Below are positions 1-6,692 of a stretch of 9,786 bases of DNA, piece by piece. The DNA lies in the NCBI GenBank assembly GCA_943356515.1, contig CALRFM010000030.1, positions 1 through 9,786 on the forward strand. Direction: 5' to 3'. Source of the stretch: Patescibacteria group bacterium. Lineage in GTDB: Bacteria; Patescibacteriota; Microgenomatia; UBA1406; GWC2-37-13. The stretch's first letter is position 1; the number at the start of each line of letters is the position of its first letter. The translations under genes were made by a program, and so were the position numbers. Under the pieces are notes generated by a model. The model had not been told where the DNA came from and did no database searches. It saw nothing but the letters and a program-made list of their open reading frames with translations.

Positions 1-555
1 ATAGATGTAGTGCCCGTTGGTGAAGATCAAACACAACATGTAGAAATTACCAGAGATATTGCTCGAACTTTTAACAATCGTTATGGCGATATATTGGTCG
101 TTCCAGAATTATCGGTACAAAAAAATGTGGCTCGTGTTCCTGGTATTTATGGCGAAAAGAAGATGAGTAAATCTTTAGGAAATGACATTCCCATATTTGG
201 CACTGAAGAAGAGATAAAAAAGCAGATTATGAGTATAAAAACAGATCCAGCACGCATACACCCATCTGACCCTGGTGATCCAAAGAAAAACATCGCATTT
301 ACTTACCTCGATCTTCTTGACTATGATACAGCAGATATGAAAGAACGGTACAAAAAGGGGACCATTGGTGATGTTGAGATAAAGAAAGCACTTTATTCAT
401 TCTTCTTAAGCTATTTTCAAGATATCCGCGCAAAGAAAGTTGAGCTTATGAAAGATAAAGATGCTATTTACGATATACGGGTGCAAGGCGCAGAGAAAGC
501 TCGTGAAACTGCCACCAAAGTACTTGATAGAGTTAAAAAGGCTGTGGGAGTATAA
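1..555 (+). CDS. trpS: Tryptophanyl-tRNA synthetase, C-terminal part (5' truncated by window)
   Basis: This is the C-terminal 184 residues of a class I aminoacyl-tRNA synthetase that charges tRNA-Trp in the cytoplasm. The reading frame is open from base 1, so the gene begins upstream of the window. Visible are the conserved stretch VPVGEDQTQHVEITRDIA, typical of TrpRS, and the class I signature KMSKS (within KKMSKSLGN, bases about 160-180), whose lysines help ATP activation. The rest is the helical anticodon-binding end. TrpRS is usually about 330 residues, so slightly more than half is present. The stop (553-555) lies 7 bp before the thrS start, so the two are probably co-transcribed, although a TATAAT overlaps the stop. 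The related TyrRS is less likely because the GEDQ..H motif and the segment after KMSKS fit TrpRS. Nothing looks broken. Confidence 0.95.
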   Translation: MDVVPVGEDQTQHVEITRDIARTFNNRYGDILVVPELSVQKNVARVPGIYGEKKMSKSLGNDIPIFGTEEEIKKQIMSIKTDPARIHPSDPGDPKKNIAFTYLDLLDYDTADMKERYKKGTIGDVEIKKALYSFFLSYFQDIRAKKVELMKDKDAIYDIRVQGAEKARETATKVLDRVKKAVGV

Positions 556-556
556 T
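551..556 (+). promoter_or_regulatory. Candidate -10 box for a leaderless thrS transcript
   Basis: A perfect TATAAT overlaps the trpS stop codon and ends 6 bases before the thrS ATG. Transcription starting about 7 bases downstream would begin at the ATG itself, giving a leaderless mRNA. The same spacing is seen at immA (8234-8246). No good -35 exists at 16-18 bp: TTGATA at 524-529 would need a 21-bp spacer. There is no TG extension. It could be chance in AT-rich DNA. Confidence 0.3.
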
Positions 557-562
557 AACACT

Positions 563-2317
563 ATGAAAGACCAAGATCATCTTTATAAACTCAGACATTC
601 AGCAGAACACGTACTTCACCAAGCGGTGAAAGAATTGTACCCAAGCATACACCTTGCTATGGGTCCCGCCACCGACGATGGCTTTTATTTTGATTTTGAC
701 AGCAGTCCAGAAGGCAGAGAAGCGGTAACCATAACAGAGGCAGACTTCAAGAGTATCGAAAAACGCATGAGGTACATCATCAATAAAAACCTTCCCATTA
801 CCCGTCATGAGATAAGCGTAGATGAAGCACGTAAGCTTTTTGCCGATAATCCATATAAACAAGAATGGATTGAAAAGGCAGAAAAACTCAATGAACCTAT
901 CACGATCTATTGGACAGGGGAGCCCAATGCAAAAGGGTCCATGGTAGATCTGTGTGCTGGCCCTCACGTAGATTCTACCGGAGAGATTAAGGCCTTTAAA
1001 CTCCTTACAATGGCTGGTGCCTATTGGCACGGCGATGAGAAGAACAAGATGCTCACCCGTATTTATGGCACGGCATTTGAAAGTAAAGAAGATCTTGAAA
1101 AATATCTGTGGCAACTTGAAGAAGCTAAAAAGAGAGATCATAAAAAACTCGGGCCCCAACTTGATTATTTTCATTTTCAGTCTGAAGCTCCCGGTATGCC
1201 CTTTTGGCATCCAAAAGGAATGATTCTCCGCAATTCTCTGTTTGAATTTTCAAGACAAATACAGGCTCAATATGACTATAAAGAAATTCAAGCTCCAAAT
1301 CTTCTCGACATAGAGCTTTTTAAAAAATCAGGACATTGGGATCATTATCAAGATAATATGTTTTTTACCGAAGGAATAGGGAAAAAACAATATGCGTTAA
1401 GACCAATGGACTGTCCTGGTACAATCCAGATCTATAATTTTCGACCACGATCGCACAAAGATCTTCCATTACGGTTGGCTGAATATGGCACAGTCACAAG
1501 AAAAGAAAAATCAGGTGAGTTGAATGGACTATTCCGCGTTGCTCAGATAACTCAAGATGATGCCCATATATTCATTACTCCAGAAAAAATTCAAGATATT
1601 GTTGTTGAAACAATGAAACTTGCTAAAGAAATATATGAGGTATTTGGTATTTCTTTCAAAATATATCTATCAACACGACCAGACGATTATATGGGTGACC
1701 TAACCATTTGGAATGCAGCTGAAGAAAGCTTAAAAAATGCTATTAAAGAGCAAGGCGTTCCTCTTCTTTTGAAAGAAAAAGATGGTGCATTTTATGGTCC
1801 AAAAATCGATTATCAACTTGAGGATTCTCTAGGCAGAACATGGCAATGTGGCACCATTCAACTCGATTTCCAGATGCCAGAAGTTTTTGATTTACATTAT
1901 GTCGGTGACGATGGAAATCAACATCGACCAGTAATAATACATCGAACAATAATGGGTTCAATAGAACGCTTTATTGGCATTTTAATGGAACATTATGCCG
2001 GTGCCTTCCCCTTATGGCTCTCCCCAGAACAAGTAACAATCATCCCTATTGCAGAGCGCCACAGGCAAGCAGCTCAAGCTATTGCAACCAAATTACAAGA
2101 TATTAATGTGCGTTTTGAATTAGACGACAAAGCATTGTCGATGCAGAAGAAAATACGTAATGCACAGCAGAGTAAGGTAAATTACATGCTTATTCTGGGA
2201 GACAAAGAGGTAGAAAGTGGTGAAGTAAATGTACGCATGAGAGATGGAAGTACGCAAAATTTGAGCGTGGAAGCATGTATTCAAAAGGTACAAAACGAAA
2301 TAAAATTGAAGATTTAG
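563..2317 (+). CDS. thrS: Threonyl-tRNA synthetase lacking the TGS domain
   Basis: Class II synthetase of 584 residues that charges tRNA-Thr and clears mis-attached serine. The editing domain (about residues 1-190) carries H12xxxH16 and C131AGPH135, its usual active-site residues. The catalytic core (about 200-480) has zinc ligands corresponding to E. coli C334/H385/H511 at C284, H335 and H460, motif 2 around R313 with R325 and QDDAH, and motif 3 in GSIERF. The anticodon-binding domain follows (about 485-584, with GDKEVESGEVNVR). E. coli ThrRS has 642 residues; the difference is the N-terminal TGS domain, absent here. The start at 563 is chosen because the editing domain begins at once after it; an in-frame start at 461 would overlap trpS by 95 bases and adds no TGS-like sequence. 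Oddities against E. coli: CPGH reads CPGT, SGxLHGL reads SGELNGL, and RVRGFTQDD reads RVAQITQDD. No clear ribosome site except a distant GGAG inside trpS. Confidence 0.96.
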   Translation: MKDQDHLYKLRHSAEHVLHQAVKELYPSIHLAMGPATDDGFYFDFDSSPEGREAVTITEADFKSIEKRMRYIINKNLPITRHEISVDEARKLFADNPYKQEWIEKAEKLNEPITIYWTGEPNAKGSMVDLCAGPHVDSTGEIKAFKLLTMAGAYWHGDEKNKMLTRIYGTAFESKEDLEKYLWQLEEAKKRDHKKLGPQLDYFHFQSEAPGMPFWHPKGMILRNSLFEFSRQIQAQYDYKEIQAPNLLDIELFKKSGHWDHYQDNMFFTEGIGKKQYALRPMDCPGTIQIYNFRPRSHKDLPLRLAEYGTVTRKEKSGELNGLFRVAQITQDDAHIFITPEKIQDIVVETMKLAKEIYEVFGISFKIYLSTRPDDYMGDLTIWNAAEESLKNAIKEQGVPLLLKEKDGAFYGPKIDYQLEDSLGRTWQCGTIQLDFQMPEVFDLHYVGDDGNQHRPVIIHRTIMGSIERFIGILMEHYAGAFPLWLSPEQVTIIPIAERHRQAAQAIATKLQDINVRFELDDKALSMQKKIRNAQQSKVNYMLILGDKEVESGEVNVRMRDGSTQNLSVEACIQKVQNEIKLKI

Positions 2318-2326
2318 CATTACTTC

Positions 2327-2355
2327 TTGAAAATAGGGAGTGCAACAGCTATAAT
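2327..2355 (+). promoter_or_regulatory. Internal promoter ahead of infC
   Basis: TTGAAA (2327-2332) and a perfect TATAAT (2350-2355) are separated by exactly 17 bp, close to the sigma-70 consensus. It lies in the 83-bp gap between thrS and infC, so the predicted transcript would start near 2362 and carry infC-rpmI-rplT-pheS-pheT. Internal promoters at this point are known in the equivalent operons of other bacteria. This lets IF3 and ribosomal protein output be set apart from thrS. Confidence 0.7.
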
Positions 2356-2356
2356 A

Positions 2357-2386
2357 ACCGTTATCCGTTTAATACGGTATGTTTTT
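2357..2386 (+). promoter_or_regulatory. Possible leader hairpin with U-run before infC
   Basis: ACCGT (2357-2361) can pair with ACGGT (2374-2378), followed one step later by TTTTT (2382-2386), an arrangement like a weak attenuator. A competing smaller hairpin uses CCGT (2365-2368) and ACGG (2374-2377). Only read-through transcripts from thrS contain the full larger stem, because the internal promoter would start near 2362. The stem is short, so function is uncertain. Confidence 0.25.
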
Positions 2387-2400
2387 AATTTCAATAACCA

Positions 2401-2946
2401 TTGAGGCAAAGTAGGTATTTTAGTAATAGGACCAACAAAACCGGAAAGTATTATATTACGAATCTCAGAATAACTGCTGAGCAACTTCGAGTAATAGATC
2501 ATGAAGGTAATCTGATAGGAGTAATAACTCGATCTGAGGCAATGCGTCATGCGCAAGATGCAGATCTTGACCTTATTCTTATCGCTCCTAATGCTAAACC
2601 ACCTGTAGCTAAAATAACTGATTTTAAGAAATTTTTGTACGAAGAAGAGAAAAAGAGTAAAGAAGCAAGAAAGGGTGCGAAGAAAAGCACCGTAAAAGAT
2701 ATTAAACTATCACTCTTTATTGGACCAGCAGATAAAGAGCGCTTGAGTAATAAGACAAAAGATTTTCTTGATGACGGACATCAAGTACGATTAAATTTAG
2801 GCTTAAAAGGAAGAGAAATAGCAAAAAGAGATATGGCAATGAATTTGATAAAAGAGTTTCTTGCAGGTCTCGGAGAAATAAATCTTGCAAAAGAGCCGCG
2901 CTTTGAAGGAAGAGTGGTACGAACGGTAGTTTCAAGAAAGAAATAA
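2401..2946 (+). CDS. infC: Translation initiation factor IF-3
   Basis: IF3 binds the 30S subunit, keeps 50S away and proofreads initiator tRNA and start codon. From TTG 2401 it is 181 residues, close to the E. coli 180. The N domain (about residues 21-80) has the N-x-x-I-x-A-x-x-LRVID pattern and the family signature region KITDFKKFLYEEE; a lysine-rich linker follows, then the C domain with LKGREIAKRD and a basic tail. The start is uncertain. The frame is closed by TAA at 2395-2397 and has no ATG before the middle of the N domain. TTG 2401 is the first conventional start and keeps a full-length protein, but no Shine-Dalgarno precedes it. ATT at 2455, as in the AUU start of E. coli infC, would give 163 residues and has GGAAAG 6 bases upstream. 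The stop lies 1 base before rpmI. Confidence 0.93.
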   Translation: MRQSRYFSNRTNKTGKYYITNLRITAEQLRVIDHEGNLIGVITRSEAMRHAQDADLDLILIAPNAKPPVAKITDFKKFLYEEEKKSKEARKGAKKSTVKDIKLSLFIGPADKERLSNKTKDFLDDGHQVRLNLGLKGREIAKRDMAMNLIKEFLAGLGEINLAKEPRFEGRVVRTVVSRKK

Positions 2947-2947
2947 T

Positions 2948-3148
2948 ATGAAAAATAAACAGAAAACACATAAAGGCGCATCAAAACGATTTAAAATAAC
3001 TGCAACTGGTAAGGTCATGCATAGATCTCACCATATTCGACACTTAGTATCGAATAAAAGTAAAAGTCAACTTCGAAGATTAAATCAACCTAAATTACTA
3101 TTAGGAAAATTCGCTCGAAAAATTAAAAAACTATTAGGAAAGGCTTAA
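2948..3148 (+). CDS. rpmI: 50S ribosomal protein L35
   Basis: L35 is a small, very basic protein of the large ribosomal subunit. The 66 residues match the usual length and pattern: an N-terminal KTHKGASKRFKITATGKV segment, a central HIRHLVSNKSK stretch and an RRL element. It sits between infC and rplT, its nearly universal place. The start follows the infC stop by one base (TAATATG), so ribosomes ending infC could restart here. The bases upstream are only A-rich (AAGAAAG), with no strong ribosome site, which supports coupling. Lysine and arginine make up about a third of the protein, as expected for an rRNA-binding protein. No oddities seen. Confidence 0.97.
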   Translation: MKNKQKTHKGASKRFKITATGKVMHRSHHIRHLVSNKSKSQLRRLNQPKLLLGKFARKIKKLLGKA

Positions 3149-3149
3149 T

Positions 3150-3497
3150 ATGACACGAGTAAAAGGCGGTCCCGCTTCAATAAATAGACACAGAAAGGTA
3201 TTAGATCTTGCCAAAGGGTATTGGATGTCCCGTAGCTCTCAATTTAAGAGTGCCCAACAGGCAGTGCTTCATGCAGGACAATATGCGTTTGCAGGTCGTA
3301 AACTTCGCAAGAGAGATATTCGTAGACTTTGGATCACACGCATAAGTGCAGCTCTTACAGATCATCAGATAAAATACAGTTTATTCATTCACACGCTCAA
3401 GGAAAAGAAGGTAGCTGTTGACAGAAAAATTCTGTCACAACTTGCCCTCGACTTTCCTCAGGTATTTGATAGAGTAGTAGAAGAAGTGAAGAAATAA
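3150..3497 (+). CDS. rplT: 50S ribosomal protein L20
   Basis: L20 binds 23S rRNA and is needed early in 50S assembly. The 115 residues are of family length. The N-terminal half is the long basic extension (TRVKGGPASINRHRKVL, AKGYWMSRSSQFKSAQQAV), and the C-terminal globular half contains GRKLRKRDIRRLWITRI. It starts one base after the rpmI stop, again TAATATG, here with AGGAAAGG (3136-3143) upstream, the best ribosome site in the operon. In E. coli and Bacillus L20 represses its own operon by binding the mRNA leader ahead of infC or rpmI. The 83-bp leader here is short, and I cannot recognise a 23S-like L20 site in it, so autoregulation is only possible by analogy. Confidence 0.97.
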   Translation: MTRVKGGPASINRHRKVLDLAKGYWMSRSSQFKSAQQAVLHAGQYAFAGRKLRKRDIRRLWITRISAALTDHQIKYSLFIHTLKEKKVAVDRKILSQLALDFPQVFDRVVEEVKK

Positions 3498-3506
3498 CGG
3501 TAATAC

Positions 3507-4619
3507 ATGAATATAACCAAATCGATACTCCAGACACTGGGTAAGGCACTTACCGCAATTACTTCTTTGGCCCAATTAGATAGTCTTCATACGAAATATC
3601 TTGGGAGAAATGGTGAGATAAACGCACTTTTTGAAGACATGAAGTCTATACCTTCAGAGGAAAAAAAAGAGTATGGAAAGCAAGTAAATGAATTAAAACA
3701 GTCGGTAGTTGCACTGCTCTCGGCTAAACGCTTGAGGCTCATAGCTACAATGGGGGATAAAAAGATAGATGTAACACTTCCTGGAAAAGAATTTACGAAA
3801 GGAAGTCTTCACCCGGTAACCTACGCAATAGAAGAAATCAGCGGTATATTTGAAAAAATTGGCTTTATTCGTATGTCGTACCCCGAAATAGATTGGGAAT
3901 TCTTTTCGTTTGAAGCTCTCAATATGCCTCCCGAACACCCTGCACGAGATGACTTTGAAACCTTTTTTGTAAAACATCCTCCTCATAAGAAATATGGCAA
4001 AATGGTTCTCACTCCCCATACATCAAATGGACAAATTCGTGAGATGATGCGACTGGGGAAGCCTCCCATGCGTATGATCAATATCGGTAAAACATATCGA
4101 CCTAACTGGGACGCTTCGCATGTGCCCATGTTTCATCAGTTTGAAGGATTGTGTATAGATACTCGCATTAATATAACTCATCTAAAAGGAACCATAGATT
4201 ATTTTGCAAAAGCTTATTTTGGGCAAGATCGTGAGACACGACTTCGACCATTTCACTTTCAATTCACCGAACCTTCTTTTGAAGTAGATATAACGTGTGA
4301 TATATGCAAGGGTACTGGATATGTTAAGAGATCCTTCGACTCCTTCGACGGTGAACATAGTCGAACCGCTCAGGACAAGTCCGCTCAGGATGACCTAAAG
4401 GTCAAATGTAAACTGTGCAAAGCTGGATGGCTGGAGCTTGGTGGTACCGGCATGATACATCCCAATGTTCTGGCGGCTGGTGGCGTAGATTCAGATATAT
4501 ACACGGGTTGGGCATTTGGTTTTGGTATTGAACGAGTAATGATGATGAAGCCAAATGTAGGACTCAATAATGTACGCGTACTTTATGACGGCGATATACG
4601 AGTTTTGGAACAATTTTAA
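3507..4619 (+). CDS. pheS: Phenylalanyl-tRNA synthetase alpha subunit with a zinc-ribbon-like loop and a 22-residue repeat-derived insert
   Basis: Catalytic subunit of the alpha2-beta2 PheRS (class II). The 370 residues begin with a helical arm (about 1-85), then the core: motif 1 around HPV (102-104), LTPHTSNGQIR (168-178), motif 2 YRPNWDASHVPMFHQFEG (197-214) and motif 3 GWAFGFGIER (334-343). E. coli PheS is 327 residues. Much of the excess lies between EPSFEVDIT and GWLELGG: a loop with C264xxC267 and C301xxC304, which looks like a zinc site also found in various other bacterial PheS proteins. Within this loop, residues 275-296 coincide exactly with a 66-bp repeat block (4329-4394) rich in Ser, Asp and Gln and unlike its surroundings. 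The frame is kept and all catalytic motifs remain, so the enzyme is probably active. It follows rplT by 9 bp, with no pheM-like leader peptide, and runs into pheT by TAATATG. Confidence 0.96.
   Translation: MNITKSILQTLGKALTAITSLAQLDSLHTKYLGRNGEINALFEDMKSIPSEEKKEYGKQVNELKQSVVALLSAKRLRLIATMGDKKIDVTLPGKEFTKGSLHPVTYAIEEISGIFEKIGFIRMSYPEIDWEFFSFEALNMPPEHPARDDFETFFVKHPPHKKYGKMVLTPHTSNGQIREMMRLGKPPMRMINIGKTYRPNWDASHVPMFHQFEGLCIDTRINITHLKGTIDYFAKAYFGQDRETRLRPFHFQFTEPSFEVDITCDICKGTGYVKRSFDSFDGEHSRTAQDKSAQDDLKVKCKLCKAGWLELGGTGMIHPNVLAAGGVDSDIYTGWAFGFGIERVMMMKPNVGLNNVRVLYDGDIRVLEQF
4329..4394 (+). repeat. Palindromic-type repeat inserted in frame within pheS
   Basis: The block opens with AGATCCT (4329-4335) and closes with TCAGGATGAC (4385-4394), the same ends as the intergenic palindrome at 8097-8122. 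Inside are an exact tandem 9-mer TCCTTCGAC (4332-4340, 4341-4349), a later inverted GTCGAA (4360-4365), and a direct 10-mer CCGCTCAGGA (4366-4375, 4381-4390) with GGACAAGTCC (4373-4382) between. It is 66 bp, a multiple of three, and starts on a codon boundary. It looks like a basic element of about 27 bp expanded by internal duplication. This resembles the Rickettsia palindromic elements that sit inside genes. Whether it was inserted here or grew in place cannot be told from one sequence. Confidence 0.7.
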
Positions 4620-4620
4620 T

Positions 4621-6621
4621 ATGAACATAAAAATATCATACGATTGGTTGCTTGAATATCTTGATACAGACGCTACGCCAGAGGAGCTTCAAAAGTACTT
4701 ATCCTTGTGTGGCCCAAGCGTAGAGACAGTCGAAAAAGTTGGTAAAAATTTCGTTTTCGATATTGAGGTAACATCAAATAGAGTAGATATGGCAAGTGTA
4801 TATGGAATCGCACAAGAAGCGCAAGCCATACTTCCACGATTTGGCAAAAGGGCCAAATTAAGGGAGCTGAACCCTAAAGCACCAAAAGTATCTTTAAATC
4901 CCTTTCCTCTCGAAGTTTCTACACAACCAAATTTAACAAATAGAGTCTTGGCAATTGTACTTACTGATGTAAAGATTGGGGAGTCGCCAGATTATATTAA
5001 ACGACGTCTTGAGCTTTCAGGAATGCGTTCACTCAATAATCTAGTAGATATAACTAATTATGTCATGTTAGAGACTGGGCATCCGTGTCATGTGTTTGAC
5101 TACGATAGAATACCTACCAAGAAAATGATTATTCGTGAATCTAAAAAGGGTGAAAAGATAACATCGTTAGAGAATAAGACATATGCACTTCCCGGGGGAG
5201 ATAGTGTCATAGACGATGGTAACGGAACAATAATCGACCTTCCCGGCATAATCGGAACCAGCAATAGCATTGTAGTGGATTCAACTAAAAACATTCTCTT
5301 TTTTATAGAAAATAACAATCCAGTAAAGATGCGTCACTCTTCTATGTCACTCGGAATTCGTACCGATGCTGCATCTTTGAATGAAAAAGGTCCAGATCCA
5401 GAGCGAGCATTTACCGCATTCCTTCGTGGTATTGAATTATTTCAAGAAGTAGCTCACGGCCAAGTAACCAGTAAATATCTAGATATCTACCCAAGCCCAC
5501 GTACAGAAACAACTATAAAAGTTTACCTCAAAGATATTCATAGAATCATGGGTATCATTGTAGATGAAGAGGAAATTATATCTATATTGTCTCACTTAGG
5601 CTTTAAAGCAAACCGTCATGAAAACCCTGAAATAGCCTATCCTGATGGCGTATATTTTGATATTACTATACCAACTTCACGAGTTGACGATATCAAAATC
5701 AAAGAAGATATTGTTGAAGAAATTGCACGCATATATGGTTACCACAACTTACCAAACAACATATCACCATTGGTATTTATCAAACAACCTCCTGAGATAG
5801 AACATCTGTTTGCGGTCCAATATAAAGCAAAATATTTTCTTAAACATATCGGACTTCATGAATGTATGAACTATTCCATGATTTCTAAGAATCTTATTGA
5901 ATCCATGGGAATGGTACTAAAAGATCATCTCAAGTTGGCCAATACTATATCTCAAGAAATAGAGTATATGAGAATATCACTCATCCCTTCTTTGGTGAAA
6001 AATATTAAAGAAAATACTGGCAAGCGAGATATGCTGAGATTCTTTGAAATTGCAAAAACATACGTTCCACGCAAAGATGATTTACCTGGGGAAGATTACA
6101 AACTGAGTATTGCAACGAATACTGATTTTGCAGATATTAAAGGTGTTATCACTTCACTTTTTGAAGATTTGAAGATAACTGACTACCAAATCATACCAGG
6201 TAAAGATGATATGTTGGCGGGAGGGGAGTCGGCGGTAATACTTCATAACGGTAAACAAGTTGGCATAATGGGAAAGCTTAATGCTCACATTGTACAAAAC
6301 ATGGATCTATCTGATTCGGTTTACGTTTCTGAAATTACATTTGATTTTATTGCCAATCAATATACAGCAATAGGCCACTATACAGAGCCCAATCATTATG
6401 CAGTGGTAAAACTTGATGCCACCATAGAACCACAAGGTAGCTCTTACAAGGATATCGAAACAACGGCGCTCAAAACATCATCACATTTGCAACGAATTAC
6501 CTATATTGGATCATATCAAAATAACATCTCACTGCGTTTTTACTTCACATCCCGAAAGGAAAATATCTCTGAAGAGATAGCCAAAAAAGAGCTCGAAAAA
6601 ATACTCAAAGCTCTTATTTAA
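4621..6621 (+). CDS. pheT: Phenylalanyl-tRNA synthetase beta subunit, short form without EMAP/OB tRNA-binding domain
   Basis: Beta chain of PheRS, which edits Tyr-tRNA-Phe and binds tRNA. At 666 residues it is well below the roughly 795 of E. coli. The start at 4621 gives the expected MNIKISYDWLLEYL; an in-frame ATG at 4570 lies inside pheS and adds nothing family-like. After the B1 segment (1-40) the protein passes directly from VETVEKVGKNF to FDIEVTSNRVDMASVYGIAQE, so the EMAP-like domain of about 110 residues that E. coli carries here is absent. Next come the B3/B4 editing domain (about 110-280, with SLNNLVDITNYV and HPCHVFD), B5 (about 300-390), the catalytic-like core (about 400-570) and a diverged FDX-ACB anticodon-binding end (about 580-666). 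It follows pheS by one base and is the last gene before the terminator. No frameshift is visible. Confidence 0.95.
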   Translation: MNIKISYDWLLEYLDTDATPEELQKYLSLCGPSVETVEKVGKNFVFDIEVTSNRVDMASVYGIAQEAQAILPRFGKRAKLRELNPKAPKVSLNPFPLEVSTQPNLTNRVLAIVLTDVKIGESPDYIKRRLELSGMRSLNNLVDITNYVMLETGHPCHVFDYDRIPTKKMIIRESKKGEKITSLENKTYALPGGDSVIDDGNGTIIDLPGIIGTSNSIVVDSTKNILFFIENNNPVKMRHSSMSLGIRTDAASLNEKGPDPERAFTAFLRGIELFQEVAHGQVTSKYLDIYPSPRTETTIKVYLKDIHRIMGIIVDEEEIISILSHLGFKANRHENPEIAYPDGVYFDITIPTSRVDDIKIKEDIVEEIARIYGYHNLPNNISPLVFIKQPPEIEHLFAVQYKAKYFLKHIGLHECMNYSMISKNLIESMGMVLKDHLKLANTISQEIEYMRISLIPSLVKNIKENTGKRDMLRFFEIAKTYVPRKDDLPGEDYKLSIATNTDFADIKGVITSLFEDLKITDYQIIPGKDDMLAGGESAVILHNGKQVGIMGKLNAHIVQNMDLSDSVYVSEITFDFIANQYTAIGHYTEPNHYAVVKLDATIEPQGSSYKDIETTALKTSSHLQRITYIGSYQNNISLRFYFTSRKENISEEIAKKELEKILKALI

Positions 6622-6651
6622 TTTATTCCGATACTAAAGTGAGCTAAGACT

Positions 6652-6688
6652 AATCCGTGGGTAGTGAAAGATAGCTGCGGATTTTTTT
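6652..6688 (+). terminator. Intrinsic terminator of the translation operon
   Basis: AATCCG (6652-6657) pairs with CGGATT (6678-6683), with a partly paired 20-base interior, and leads into seven T (6682-6688). It lies 30 bp after the pheT stop. Read on the minus strand the stem is not followed by a T-run, so it serves the + operon rather than csaA. Confidence 0.75.
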
Positions 6689-6692
6689 ATGT

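Noticed and set aside
461..562. Upstream in-frame start for thrS adding 34 residues
   Set aside because: It lies within trpS, and the added residues show no TGS-domain character; the editing domain begins directly after ATG 563.
599..1210. A 203-codon open frame on the minus strand, antisense to thrS
   Set aside because: The translation has no domain-like pattern and lies wholly opposite a conserved gene; it is a shadow frame.
2318..2400. T-box or Bacillus-type L20 leader riboregulator before infC
   Set aside because: The gap is only 83 bp, and neither a T-box consensus nor a recognisable 23S-like fold is present.
3693..4019. A 108-codon open frame on the minus strand, antisense to pheS
   Set aside because: Shadow of a conserved gene, without recognisable content.
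4329..4394. Repeat block in pheS as a small CRISPR-like array
   Set aside because: The repeats are 9-10 bp, tandem or nearly so, without spacers of constant length, and no cas gene is in view.
4260..4440. pheS as a frameshifted or broken gene because of the odd insert
   Set aside because: The insert is exactly 22 codons, the frame continues, and motif 3 follows intact.
4570..4620. Earlier in-frame ATG for pheT
   Set aside because: It lies within the end of pheS; the family N terminus begins at 4621, and the TAATATG junction fits the other operon boundaries.
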